The translations under genes and the position numbers were made by a program. A DNA stretch of 64,000 nucleotides from positions 124,001-188,000 of the forward strand of contig ML978140.1 of NCBI GenBank assembly GCA_010015805.1. The letters are read 5' to 3'. The stretch is from Rhizodiscina lignyota (Eukaryota > Ascomycota > Dothideomycetes > Aulographales > Rhizodiscinaceae). Under the pieces are notes generated by a model that was not told where the DNA came from, searched no databases, and saw only the letters and a list, made by a program, of their open reading frames with translations. Every line of letters begins with the position of its first letter. Positions within the stretch are counted from its first letter, which is position 1. This document shows positions 21,314 to 33,544 of this stretch, piece by piece.

Positions 21314-22687
21314 CTTGGTAGTGTCTAGACTTCGCTCTTATTGTAGTTCGACTCGATGCTATATCGTTTGCTGTGTCCCGTGGAAGTCGCAGTGGATTTA
21401 TATCGCAATGCTCCGGATTTAGCCTGCAAACTCTCCTCCGGCCAGTGTACGACTGAGGCAGCTAGCAGAGCGGAGAGGAGTGTCGTTCCTGCGTGGATGA
21501 AATTAGCGTCGAAATGGTTTCTCGAAGGAGTAAGGCTCCGATTTCCTCCTTCAGGCGTCGAGAACACGTCACGTTGACCCTTTCACTTTGTCGACGCGAA
21601 GAATGTGGAGAGCGCGGAATTAACACGCTAAATCCCGCTGGTGTTTGGCAAACGAGCAGGCAAGTGGGAGCAGTCCAATGGCGGCTGAGAATGGCAAGAA
21701 ATGAAAGCTTTGAGGTCGCTTGGGTGAAGTGTACGTCATGCATTTTAGATGCTCTGCACTCACTATCAATCTATCTCGCTTCAGCCGCTTGTGCAAAGGC
21801 CATAGCGTGTCCCCCTCTCCGTGACAAAAAGCTAACCACGAGTTTTACTCTTCTGCTTAGGCAACAGTGTCGTCCAAGGCTCAATACCGCCTTAATGAAC
21901 ATTTTGGCACTCCGGAGGCCGTTGTTTCACCGACACCAACCACCCGAAAGCCCGCCCGGGGCTCATTGAATTCCACTTCCGTTCCCAACACTGGAAGTCT
22001 GGGTTTTCTACCGAGTACAGACGCTTGCAAATCAACAAAATCCATCAATTGCTAGACTGCATGCCAATCCCGGATGTACAACGAATCTTTCATCCGAAAC
22101 AAACTGAGCCGGGTGCGCACAATTCAGTAGTCACAGCCTACCACCGTTCGAGCCAGCCACACCGGACGAAACAAAGGACATTTGCTCTGTTTGGTAACCT
22201 TTTCGTTTTCCCAATTCTTCTGGTTTTAATTTTTGTCCAGGCTTTCAGTTGTTTCAGCTCTCATGCTTATTCGCCTCTTCACCTTCTATCTGTTAGGTGC
22301 CGTTAGATCTCTTCAGGTTGTGTATCTGTCAATGCGCCATATTTCGAACGGTTCATCCAGGTGTTTACGGGCTCCAAATGTTGACTGTGCAATCATGATT
22401 CCTATGAACTCGTTTGCATCTCAATCGATTGAGTGTGCACATTGCTACAATGCGCGTCGGTCGAGTGAAGCCCGCGGCATACTTGGAAGCCTCGCTGCCG
22501 ATATATGATCAACCACCTGTTCTCTCTCAATAATCACTTTTCGCAGCCTCGCATATGGCTTGCGTTGTTGCGCTCGCTATAATAATCATATTGGTAAGCG
22601 CGCTTCTCTCGACGGCCTGTCCATCTTTATAGGAAAGTTGCTAACGCTCTCCTGCAGCTCCAGGCATATTCCCATTCGTAACAAACA
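21314..22687. other. reductase promoter and gene-poor stretch
   Basis: The promoter of the reductase lies at the left. At 22556 a short frame starts with a very hydrophobic run (MACVVALAIIIIL) followed by a good GTAAGC donor and a CTAACGCTCTCCTGCAG acceptor. This may be a 5' leader exon of the relic at 22688. Nothing else is supportable. Confidence 0.35.
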
Positions 22688-23530
22688 ATGTCGAGAGTTA
22701 GTTATTACAGAATTGACGAATGCACTCTCACATTCGAACGGGCTCTGGGAGACCTTGAATGCATGAGCCTGGAACAGATCAAGATCCAAGACACGCAGTG
22801 GCAGTTGAAGCGAGCGCAAGCGATCGAATGTCGAGCGGCGGATTTAAAGAAGCAGCAGACCTAGGTGATCTACAGATACTGCGGATTTGTCAAGGTCATG
22901 CATTCAGCGTATGATGGATGGCTACCGTCGCCAAGGGACAGCATTGCATTCCCAGACAGCCTAGAGCAGCTACGCATCCAGTATTGCGCGTGAGTCCATA
23001 CTTGCACGTGGCCTGTTGCTGTCTACATGCTGCGCTACCGAGAATTGGTTATTTACTGACACGCTGCCCAGTTTCCTGCAGTTCATATCCCCCTTGCGGC
23101 TAGGGCATTCCCGGCCTCGGTACAGAAGTACCCCTATCACAAGGGCCTAGCACAGTAATTATTCATTCTTCGGTGCATCGCCCCCCAAGGCTAGGTGCCC
23201 TACCCCCCGGAAGTTTAGGGGGAGTTTAGGTACCGAAACCGGGAATGCCAGGTCTAGCCGCAAGGTGTATATAACGCAAAGACAAACGTCTGGCAGCGCA
23301 TCTTCGAAAGCGATGGCCTCGCGCTCTCCCTTAACGAGTCCCGCTCGCACCTGCTCTTCTGGGCGAATCGCCTCCGTCGCAATCATTATGCGACTCCCAA
23401 TTCCGCGAACTTAAACGACGACATGCTTGCAGTGCTCACCTTGCTCCTCAGAGAGTATGGATTCCATGAAGAGAGCGTAGAAGAGCAGATGCAGAAGAAG
23501 AGGCAGTTTGAGGCTTGGGATAGCGTATAG
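22688..23530 (+). pseudogene. uncharacterised gene split by a MITE
   Basis: An ATG at 22688 opens a helical coding frame (MSRVSYYRIDECTLTFERAL) that reaches a stop codon after 58 codons. The same frame then stays open up to a GTGAGT donor near 22990. An acceptor (GCTGCCCAG) near 23070 leads into a few codons that run straight into MITE copy 2. Right after the MITE a frame of about 80 codons resumes (NAKTNVWQRIFESDG, then SHLLFWANRL) and ends at 23530 with a Glu/Lys-rich helix. Without the MITE the two sides would be contiguous coding sequence. I recognise no family. I infer a lineage-specific host gene inactivated by an early stop and by the insertion. Confidence 0.5.
23086..23271. mobile_element. 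MITE copy 2
   Basis: The left end is TATCCCCCTTGCGGCTAGGG; the right end is the inverse of TATACACCTTGCGGCTAGAC. Further in, GGCATTCCCGG and TCGGTAC recur on both arms, so the terminal inverted repeats extend about 40 bp. TA borders both ends. It is about 186 bp and clearly related to the copy at 16576-16728, but the arms have diverged more from each other, so this copy looks older. It sits inside a former coding exon. Confidence 0.75.
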
Positions 23531-24508
23531 GATATGTTTCCTGGCCCCGCTCCTCGTATTTCGGGACTTGTGAGCGTGACGTCGAACACTGGGGAGCGAT
23601 TTTCTCTCGGTAGTCACTCAGGGTGGTTAGTAATAATGAAACTTTCATGAATGAATAAATCTCTTGTACGATGCACTTTAGCAATATTAATTTCACAGAT
23701 GATATTACCGACATCCGCCGCACGAATGGTCTTTCCATCTCGATCCAAAAGAGGAGGAAAGTTCCGTTGACGCCTTCGATCACGCAGGCCCTGAGTTACT
23801 GAACAGTCAGGTAACTTTCATTCATTTAGGGTGTCCCAAAAGAAGACTGGCTGATTTGCTCCTCCTGCTAGGCATTTTTCAGACCCAAAAGTTAAGTTGT
23901 GTAAATGTTTTGGGTGAACGAGCTCGGGGGTGACTAAATATATTATATCTGGCCACCATGCAAGCGGAGACGTTGTGAGTGGTAAACAGAGAGTAACAAC
24001 AATCTTTGTTCTAATGTGGAGGATAAAGACATCTCAATTGCTCAGGCAGTTCCAAGCAGAACTAGTGTCTGTCTGTTACAAGCATTCGACCAACATTTTG
24101 AAGTTTCTACCGAAATTGCTGTTTCGGGGATTCATCATCTCTCCTTTGTTGTTTTTGTTTGTCCTTTCATATTCTTGAGAGCTCTGCGAGTTTGCCGCTT
24201 TCTCATGAGCTCTATATAAAGGACTCATTTCTGTCAAAGTGGTGAAGTATCAGATGATTACCTCTACAAGTTGTGAGCTTCGTATGCTTCTTCGACGACA
24301 CCAGTCTCGACCAGTGTGTCCATGGCAGGACAATGTCACTGTTACTTCACGTTGCCAGTAGATAACTGGACTTTACATGCAGAGTACACTACACACTAAT
24401 GCCTTTTGTGTTGAAACATACATGTATATATATCTTTCCTCCATCAGACTATCGTTAACAAACTTTATGCTTATTCTCTTGTCGGAGTTCACGAAAATAC
24501 CGTTGAAA
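23531..24508. other. intergenic, no supported gene
   Basis: AT-rich sequence with short frames only. The promoter of the gene at 24509 should lie at the right end. Confidence 0.45.
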
Positions 24509-25122
24509 ATGTCAAAATTCGACGATTACGAGAACGCGATTGTGGAGCTCATTGTCAAGCACCCTCGGCAGACAACAGTGGAGGTGTGGAAGCAAATTCG
24601 GCAGGATGCGCTGACAGCTCGACTTCAACCTCTCGAAGTTCAGGCAATGCAAGACGAGGTCTTGCGCCTCTTTTGTCTGCACATATCGACATTCTATCCT
24701 TCGGACCTGGAGAAGTTAACCGTGAAGGACACGAAGGAGGCAGATATCGACACGTTATTGCGTAATTCCTTTCGATGTGAGGACTTCATCAATCACGACC
24801 GGCTGAGTGAGCATATTTGCAGGTCAGCATCATGCATGAATACTAGATGCTTTAAACATTGTTGACCATTAGCAGTTTCATGCAAAATGTTTTCCAAGTC
24901 TCCAAGCATCCTGATTCTTCTCGATCCTCGCCACAAGCGCTAACTCTGCACTTATATATGGAGTACCTCTTGTTCTGGGTCAGACGTGTAAGTGTACTTA
25001 GAGAATACCCCCCGGCGGATATATCACGACTGGAAGAAGATATCAACACTGTGATGGAATTTGTATTGCAGAATACGGCACCAGCCAAGAACGACATCAA
25101 GTGGCGCGATCGCATCTTCTGA
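24509..25122 (+). CDS. uncharacterised 186-residue protein
   Basis: Two exons (24509-24822 and 24876-25122) joined across a 53-bp GT-AG intron sum to 187 codons. The intron has a GTTGACC branch-like site and an ATTAGCAG acceptor. The protein begins MSKFDDYENAIVELIVKHPR, is largely helical and charged, and ends NDIKWRDRIF. There is no signal peptide, membrane segment or motif I recognise. An upstream in-frame ATG at 24377 would add a hydrophobic leader and is less likely. The gene lies among relics and a MITE, so it may be lineage-specific. Confidence 0.5.
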
Positions 25123-25504
25123 GGTGGTGGCTTCGATTTAGCTCACGCTGTGTCGATATTCGACAGAAACTGTTGAAAGGTGACAACAAGGTTGGGCACA
25201 TAAGGGCACCCAGCAGCAATAGTGTGGTCTCTATGACAAATAATGTATACAGTATTGCCAACGGTGTGCGAGTGTATCATACATTCGAAACAACAGAGGA
25301 CTAAGTTTCCAAGAACAGTCGCACTCGCTTTAAATAGCAAGAGCTGCCCAACTCTCAGCGGTACACCTCATACAGCGGCCGAATAATTCAAGCACTCCAT
25401 GCATCGTCATTTGCGGAAAAGAAGATTATGACAGATCCTCTATGGTTGTTATTGAGCATGCTAGCCTCCGCTGCTTATAACAGCTGTGCTAGACTGTGAC
25501 AATG
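25123..25504. other. short intergenic gap between convergent genes
   Basis: This is the tail-to-tail gap between the 186-residue gene and the HET-ankyrin relic. Nothing is recognised in it. Confidence 0.5.
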
Positions 25505-28117
25505 TCAAGTCTGTCCGAACGTGTTCATCAGGTCCTGCCAATTTGATATGGCCCGGTCTAGCATCAGCAGCAGTTGGGTCACCGTCTTGTAACCTTTTGC
25601 CAAAGCGGCCTGTAGCGCATTGCCATGGATTCCACCTTGCGCGTTGACATCGGCGCCATGGAGAAGCAAAATCTCAGCGATCCGCAGATGACCTAGGGCT
25701 GATGCAGCTTGAAGCGCGTTGCCATACAATCCACCTTGCGCATTGACATCGGCGCCATTGGAAAGCAGAATTTCGACGAATTGCGGATGACCTGAAGCTG
25801 ATGCGACTTGTAGCGCAGTGCCGTAACGTTCTAATTCGCATTGATGTCGGCGCCATGGAGACGCAGTGTTTTGACTACCTTCATGAACTCCTTGTCGCCT
25901 AAATACGATGGAAATTCGTAATCCCACTGTTGACCGTGGGTATCAGCGGCATTTCTGGATAGCAGTTCAACCGCCCTTCTGTGGCATTGGTGGCTTGCGG
26001 CACCTAGACCGCAAGAAGTGGTTAGTAGTAACTCATAAAAGTGACTAACTTGTGCGCAGATACTAGCAACTTTACGCTGTAACATCTCAATAATGTCACT
26101 TCCCGCTTGCGCCAGGAACCGTATCACATTGTCCCTGCGACAGTTGCTCACTTCGTCCGACACAGTGCTGTGGTGTAAAATGATGTTCGCGGCCGCCTCT
26201 ACGACCTTTGCTTTGTTTTCTGGGCGTCGGAGGAAAAACTTGATGGCCTTTTCAGGAAAGAATTCTATGAGCTCAGAAATAGTTCCTTCATCAGTCTCGA
26301 CTCTATGGTCATGCTCCGCAAGAAGGAGGGCCACTATTCTGTCTCCGTTCTCAGTATTTCGTGCCGCAGCTCTGATAACCCCTTGTGTGATCTTGACTTT
26401 CCAATGCTGCAGAAGTAGTGCTATGGTCCGTGAATGGAACCATCGTACGAGTTCAATGATGGCACTGCCGTTGATATGATCGTTGTCGTCTTGTTCCTTA
26501 AGGAGGAGAGCTTTCAATTCTACTTTTTCCTCAACATGCCTTGCCGTAGCCGTGGCTCCCATTTGCACGATTTGAACCTTATCCTTCCGCAGCTCGAGAA
26601 GAACTTTCACAGTCTCCATGGAGAATAATTTTACGAGCTCAGGTATGGCACCATCTCCGATCTCAATTTTTATCATCTTGTTCCTCCAGAAGCTGAGCCA
26701 CCACTTTCTTCTCGTGCATAGCGTTCGCTGCAGCGGCCCTCACTACCTTTCCCGTAACTTTGATCTGACTTTTCCGGTGCTTAAGAAGAAGTCGAATGTG
26801 CTTCGGCCGAAATAGGGTCATGAGCTTTGATATTACCTCTTCTGAAATGACTACCATGTCTTCTCGCTGCCTCAGAAGAAGCGCCATCCCCTGCCACCTA
26901 TTCTCTGGAAACGCTGCACGTCTTACCATTTCTTCTGTGATCTCAACTTCTTTCTTAGCAATGAGCTTGAAAATTATTTCCGGACTAACTGCCCGTAATA
27001 ATTTTGCGATTTCACTGTCGGGAGAGAAGAGGTCACCCAAGAAATCCAAAACAGTCCCACAGCTCTTTTCTAGCGCCGTTTCTGATATATCAAGATTGAA
27101 CAAGAACTCGATGACCTCGCGAACAACTTCCGGCTCTGGCTTGTTATAGTCTACGCGTAGTCTGTCAATATCCCGAGCATCTGAACTGATATTAAGCAAA
27201 GCATAAATCAGGTCTCGATCAATACTTGCTTTGCTCCCGCTGAACTTCTGCAATAGAGTATAGAGCTGTCGATTTTGTCTCCACCAAGAGCCGTTCCTTG
27301 ACCACCCCGGCATGATGTCCAGAACGGCCTGACAATGACTTGCAGGAGTTATACCCATCAGTGACGAAGCAAGAGCAAAGGTACGCGCAGGAACAGATCT
27401 ATCACCGCAGCACACTAAGGCTGCTTGGGAATTGGCGACTTCCTGTAAGATCCAAACTCTTTCAAACCACGGTGACTCTAAGGGAAGTCTCATCCCTTCC
27501 CGTTGCCGGCTCAAAAGATTGCTGTGTTTTCTGTGCAATTCCATCTGAATCCTGGACCAGAGACACTTCCAACGTTCATCATCGAGTGTCCAATCCTTGC
27601 AGGCATACTTTAGACTTTCGCTATGCAGCATCTTTATGGATTCCATGGCGACCTTTGTCTCATATGTCCCAACGCCCAGCCAGTAAATGACCGTCTCCGC
27701 TTGACGGAAGATGTCCGCCATATGCTTGACTTGATGTCCTCTTTCCTCAAGATTCTTTTGATCAATGCAGATTGCATCAATCCAGAGGATCCTCTCAGTA
27801 TCCTTTTGTTGGAGCCTCTGAAGCGCAACGTACAGGTTCAGGGTGACCGGAAGTTTCTTTCCGTCTACTGTGACAGTAGCTGTTTTCTCCATGCCTCCCC
27901 AAGTATATGACAAAGCTTCGTAGGGGATCACACTGTTGCGTGGACCAAGTTCGGCGTGGACGAGCTCACACGTAATGTCGGATCCGTCGCCTTTGAATAG
28001 TCGTACGAGTCGAAAGATAGAGTGGTCGAGGTCGAGCGGCGTATACTGGAACTCCTCCATGTCTAAGAAGATGTAGCCGAGCAACAGTAACGTCAATCTA
28101 GCCCTGAAAAGGGCCAC
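25505..28117 (-). pseudogene. HET-domain protein with helical repeats and ankyrin end, frame-disrupted
   Basis: The first frame (28117-26663; likely start MEEFQYTPLD about 28060) holds a full HET domain: YEALSYTWGG, ILWIDAICIDQKN, HQVKHMADIFRQ, YWLG and PWFERVWILQEVA. A series of about 40-residue degenerate repeats follows (pattern LLLxEQDD...ISELxxLF). The repeats continue without loss in a second frame (26676-25831). Ankyrin repeats (GTALQVASASGHPQFVEILL, then GADVNAQGG twice) continue in a third frame to 25505. Because repeats and domains continue across both frame changes, this reads as one gene of about 860 codons with two disruptions. HET proteins trigger cell death on non-self fusion. 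Such genes decay often, so loss of function is plausible; assembly error is the alternative. Confidence 0.75.
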
Positions 28118-30275
28118 GGGTTGCCGAATAAGAAGTTGCTTTGAAGCTCAGTGAGGAACTTTAACTGTTGAACGTAGGTGTATAAGTAAATGTATGCGTC
28201 AAGACAATCTGGATTATGGATTACAGTGGAGAGAAAATCGTATCAAAGTAGACGGGGACGATGACGAGGCTGTTAGCTGCATTCCCAAGCCTCAAGGTGA
28301 GTTGGTATGACAAGGCTGACTTTGACCGGTGAACTTGTGAAGAGCCAGGGATTCGACAGCAGAATTCTAACTAGCACCAGCTGGCATTCCAAATTGGTGC
28401 ATATGCCAACATCGGGCTGTGCCGCAATTTTTGCTAAGTGGACAAGGCCGGCTCTGAGCTACTCTAAATGGTTGCGACGTGCTTTTAGCCAATCAGCCCG
28501 AGACGGAGGCTGCTTGGGCCGCTACTGAAAAGCTATTTGTCAATAGCAACACAGTTTGTATAACTATGAAGGACAGTCCATTTGGATTTTTGAAGAGCGA
28601 AATTCGCAATGGCTCAATTTGCTGAAGTGTCACTCCCTGGTCCTTACACTAGAACAGAGAGCGAGGCTGCGGTTTTCCAGGGCCTACGAGGCTGAATGCG
28701 TGACCATACTCGGAGAAGGTTACTCTTACGATAAGTGCCTTAGCACGCTCGCCTATTTCCAACTATCGCCGCACTCGTATCGGCTTTGTTGGACACGTGG
28801 CTCTCATCGGTCGCTGTTGGTACAAGTCTGTCCGCCTTGTTGTTTTTGTTTTTCCTATATTAAAGTGTATAATACTCTTGGTGTTAGTCAAACATAATCG
28901 TGTCCCCTAATACTGAAGTTGCTCTTCATTCCTCTTTACGACAACCGAGGGCACTGGTCATTATGGTCCAGATTGTTACAATCAAGTCAACTTCTTCGGC
29001 ATGGAGAAAGCCGCTCCGTCGGAGATTGATTTGTGCGCCCCAAGGAAGATTAGCATCTTTCACTTCAAGCCATCAGATACACAGCAATAGCAAGATCACA
29101 GCAGCACCCAACAAAAAGTCCCTTTCATTCTACATGTGCCGATGATACGGCTCAGGGTAGCGGACAAGCGCTCTTACCTAAGACGAAAGTAGCAGTTGTG
29201 TTGCCAAAAATGGACTGGCGTGCCCGCCATGGACGTCGGACTACATAACGTTGTTCACTTCGCAAAGATCTGACTCGGGAAGTATCTTGTTTAACATGCA
29301 CCAATAAATTTCTGTAAGTGGTTGAGCCCATTAACTGAACGGCTGCAGTATGAACAAGTTTGTTCTCCAGCACGAGCGAGAGCATCTCTGAAAGCTCGAT
29401 TAAATATGGGGCAGATAGGACTGATCCAAAACACGCACCTCCAATGTGTATAATATGTATTAGCTCAGGAGGATATGTATCCTCGCCGTTCGACTTGTTG
29501 TAGCCACGACTTAACTCTTGTCGCTCATTTGCCTGACCACACGACGTCGGCGAAATACCTTGCTTACGGGAATTCTACGCCCCGAAAAAGAGGATGTGGC
29601 ACAAAACGTGAGGCGAGCAAGAGCAGAATCTGTCGGATGGAAATCTTAGCAGTCTGCGTCACTGTCAGCCGCGGTACAAGTATTCGCTCAAACAAGATAT
29701 AGTCGCGCCGCGTATTGTCCTGGAGTTATCGGGCCGTCATCTTCTCGTTGCAGATTACGTTACTCCTCCATGCGGGACAGGAATCTGCCAGTGACTGCAC
29801 CACCATCGCTGCGCTCAAGATGTCAATTGATGAAGAGGTGCTCGTGGTCCATCCGCGTAAAGGAGTCAAGACGACCCAGGAAATTGACAGCGGGGCCTCC
29901 GAGTATGATCTTGTGAACTAGTTCAGCGTTCAGATTAAGCTTAGAAACTCTAAAATGACCTCTCAGTACTCCTCAATTATCAGTGAAATCGAGAACTTGA
30001 CACTGCTGGACAGCGGAAATCGATGAAAAACCGGACACGCAAATAATGAATGCACGATTTGCCGACGCCATCTCAGCATGCATGATATATACAAGACTAT
30101 GTACAGTGGCAGTACACATTACGTGCAAGATCTTTATCCCGTTAATCGCACACATTTCCCTTTATATCCTGCAGAAACTCAAAAAATAGAAGGGTATCCG
30201 ATCGCCTTGCCATGAGAATAAGGGAGAGTCGACGTCGCGAAACATCAGGACGCAGAAGATGCCGAGAGCACGTAT
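28118..30275. other. 2.1-kb gene-poor stretch
   Basis: This starts with the promoter side of the HET gene. A plus-strand frame at 29715-29921 (68 codons, ending EIDSGASEYDLVN) looks mildly protein-like but has no recognisable family. No repeats or RNA genes were seen. Confidence 0.4.
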
Positions 30276-31203
30276 CTACAGTGCAACTGCAAAGATGAAA
30301 GACGCCGCTCCGGCAATTATTACCAGCGCGCAACTTCTGCTGGATACCAGGTCTGCGGCATCGCCTTGCGAGTCGAACAGCGTGCCACCACCACCCGGCT
30401 GAGATGTAGATGTGGAGGACGCCGATGTCGATGTGCTCGTACCACTCTTTGGAGTTGGTGTCCCACCAGCCATGACAATTCCATTAGCAGTTGTCGTATG
30501 CTGCTTTGCTGACAAGGTCGATGACGTTGAAGCTGGCATAGGAATGATGCTGACGGTGCTCTTGATAATCGATGTGCTCTTTTCCCCAGAGCTGACTCCA
30601 CTCGGGCCGTATTGCATAGGCTGCTCTACAGCTACTGTGCTGCCTTTCGAGTTTGTCGTCGTCGCCTTCAGCGTGGTCTCCAGCGTGGTCTCCAGCGCGC
30701 TGGGAGGCTGCGTTGTTGAGGCTTTATGCGACGTCTTCGGCTGCGCTGCGGAGCTAGTCGCGGAATTTGCTGCGGCCTGCGCATCGTTTAGGCGCGACTG
30801 TTCAATGCCACTGCTTGTAAGAGAGCAAGAGAACTCGATCGGTGAGAGAAAGCGATCAACTTGGGAGGCTTCGAAGTTGGAGCAGGCCTTCTTCGCGCAG
30901 GAGATGGTGTTCGCGAGGTAGGATGTGTCGCTTGCGAGTTTGCATATACCTGTTTGACGAGATGAGTCAATTCAATCCGCAGTTGCTGGGCTTCAGATGA
31001 TACTCACAGTTCGTCTCATACCATGAGCAATCGGTTCCGCTCGTCTGCTTCGAGCAGCTATCCCAGCAGTCCGGAAGTTCATTCAAGACATTTCCATTTC
31101 CCGAATCTCCATTATCATCACCACCGTGCGCCAATATTAAGTTCGCGCTGAAGGCGAGGAGCAGGAATAACGCGAAAGGAGAGGCACCGCCCGTGGCCAA
31201 CAT
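30276..31203 (-). CDS. CFEM-domain GPI-anchored cell-surface protein
   Basis: Two exons (31203-31008, 30949-30276) sum to 290 codons (289 residues). A signal peptide (MLATGGASPFALFLLLAFSA, cut near residue 25) is followed by the CFEM domain with its eight cysteines: LPDCWDSC, GTDC, TNC directly followed by ICK, TISC, KKAC and EFSC. The intron falls between the fourth and fifth cysteines. A long Ser/Thr-rich stalk (about 120-260) and a C-terminal hydrophobic tail (LVIIAGAASFIFAVAL) indicate a GPI anchor. CFEM proteins act at the cell wall or membrane in haem/iron acquisition, adhesion or host interaction. Which role applies here is not visible. Confidence 0.88.
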
Positions 31204-33544
31204 TTCTGTGGTACAGCAACCCGCTGATCCAGGGGCGCGTAGAATAAGCAGAAGAGACGAAAAGGAGCGACCAAATCAACGCGTCCGCAGGTTAGAGAAG
31301 GAGTGTGAGCGTGTAGCAGTGCATGCTATACACGGAGGTGCAGCGGCAAACTGGCAAGAAGGGAGTGGACGAAGTTATCAAGACGACGAGGTGAGGTGAG
31401 AGGGGAGGTTGCGGCTCTTTGCTGGTGTGGAGCTGATTCGAGCGCGGGCCTCGCGGTGCATCGCGAAGGCAGAAAGGGGAAAGGCGCCGGGGACGCTCGG
31501 GACATCAGGAGGTCGACTTCATTTCCCCAGCAGCGGCCACGCGCAAATCTCCATCAGAACACGAGCCCGCAAATTCTCCGACTTGGTCTTTCTTCCTGCT
31601 GCTGCGCGCTGCTGTTTGGAAACGTCCATTGCGATGTGTAACGCGTGTCGTCATTGCCTGGCTGATCTTCAGCCTCCCCTATTTGCGATCGTCAGGCACT
31701 CTGCACCTCATTCCGACTTTGAGAATGGCTTCTCTCATGCGCAAAGCGCCCGTTCAAGTGCCGTGTGTCCAATTGAGCCAAGATGAGAAGATCATGAAGG
31801 GGCGGCTGAAGGATGGACATCACGACAGTTGTCGCCCACGCAACCAGCATTCCTGCTGCTATTCCCGCGCTCTGTTTCAGCCCTACACAATGTTCCAAAA
31901 CATCCGGCCAATCACAACACTTGGGATGGGTCCGGATATGATGGAAACAAATTCACGGTAGCTGTCGTAAGAGGCGAGGTTGGGATAAATTGCAATCGCA
32001 GGCTTCCTCGAGGATAGGTGACAAAAACCGCTGATTCCGATGGAAGTATTCCGATCATCACAGACGACAGAAATTGAGCTGGTTAGGCTTAGAGTATCCT
32101 TGATGGTTTGACGAATAATGGAAAAGCATAGGCGGTGTTCTCAAAGATGTTCTGCACTTTTTCAGTTGCGATAAGTCTGCTCATTCCTCTTGGTTTTACC
32201 TGTGATGGTATCTATTATACAGTTAACGACAGACATGAGTCGCGAATTCAACACAATACTTAAAACGGTGAGAGGAACTTGATAACACCTAACTAATGGC
32301 GATATTTCCAGAGCCCAGCGAGAGCTTCTGACTATAAAACGGGCGTCAGAGATGTACCTAATGGCATACGCAACACACTCTGCATCATCGGCAGAAAATA
32401 CATGGTGTAGAGCAACGCCGGATCTGCGAAATCGACATCTTGCCAGACTCTGATGCCGTTTGAATTAGAGAGATAGATATGCACATAGGCTGGCTGAGGT
32501 GATCCGTTTGCAACTGTCGCCATTGATATCTGTGGTGGAATCTCGTTCGTCTTGGGCACCCTTTATATGCGTCGAGCCTGACAACAAAACCCCACGGCAT
32601 GCAAGTAGGTTCCCTCCTTCAAATAGTCGTTGGCAGGATAAAGTACTAGGTCCTCGGTTGGGATCTCCTGTGTGTTCGCCGCCTGACAATTGGTAGCCGA
32701 AAGGTGTGATATTTAGTTGATGGTTCATTGCCCAGAACAGCTATGGTAACTTGTTTCACAAGCCAAGCTAACTGTGTAGGGAGAATACCCCTGAGACCTG
32801 AAAGGCATGACATGGATGGAGTGCCGAGGCAAGTCAAAGAAAAAAAAGTTTGGCCGAGACGCGACAAAGGCACAAACGACAAACAGATTAGAACGACGCA
32901 TGTGGTAGCAAAGCAAAATTGAGAATAGGATGGATATTGTATGCTTGACCTAAACTAACATGCGAACAAATAGACATATAAAGATCAGATGAACGAGAGA
33001 AATGGATTTAAGGAGACACTCTGAGATGATCGACTGTACAACTATGGTATCGGTGCATAAAAGAAGAGCATTGAGCAGAAGATCCGCAGTCAGTCTTTGA
33101 CCAGCTCGTATGGATCCACCATCGAAGCCCACGCTCGGAGTTTACATTTTGCAGAACGCGAACGATAATCTCAAAGCCCGGTACGCTAACGCCGCGCATA
33201 GGTGCTGGATGAGAGTTTATGCTGACGATCTTCACGGCTTTCATCAACGGGATGGACTTCGACTTGTAGTGAATGGCTCTATAGAGCTCTTTATAGAGCA
33301 GACGGTGATTAGTAAATACACAATACGATAGTGGAGGATGACATGAGGAAGCGTTGATGCTGGCCGTGGCAGGATCCGTGGGTGAGATGCGGGGATTGCT
33401 CGGCCAGTTTGATCGCCCTCGGATCGTGGCGGCCATCACGACATCAGCTCCAGACGATGCTCACCGAGTATTTATGCAGATGATGATTCATCGTGCTTTC
33501 CATATTGCCATTCAGCGTCAGTTCCTTCAAGTCCCATATCAAGC
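31204..33544. other. 2.3-kb gene-poor stretch with a possible coding relic
   Basis: The left part is the promoter of the CFEM gene and the right part that of the epoxide hydrolase. On the minus strand between about 32720 and 32332 one frame is protein-like except for a single stop codon (NCQAANTQEIPTEDLVLYP before it; AYVHIYLSNSNGIRVWQDVD after it, ending at 32332). The stop lies within TATAAAGG, which might instead be the TATA box of a 62-75-codon gene. The family is not recognised. Confidence 0.35.

Noticed and set aside
33008-33439. 143-codon minus-strand frame upstream of the epoxide hydrolase
   Set aside because: Low-information composition with no recognisable domain; it overlaps the likely hydrolase promoter.
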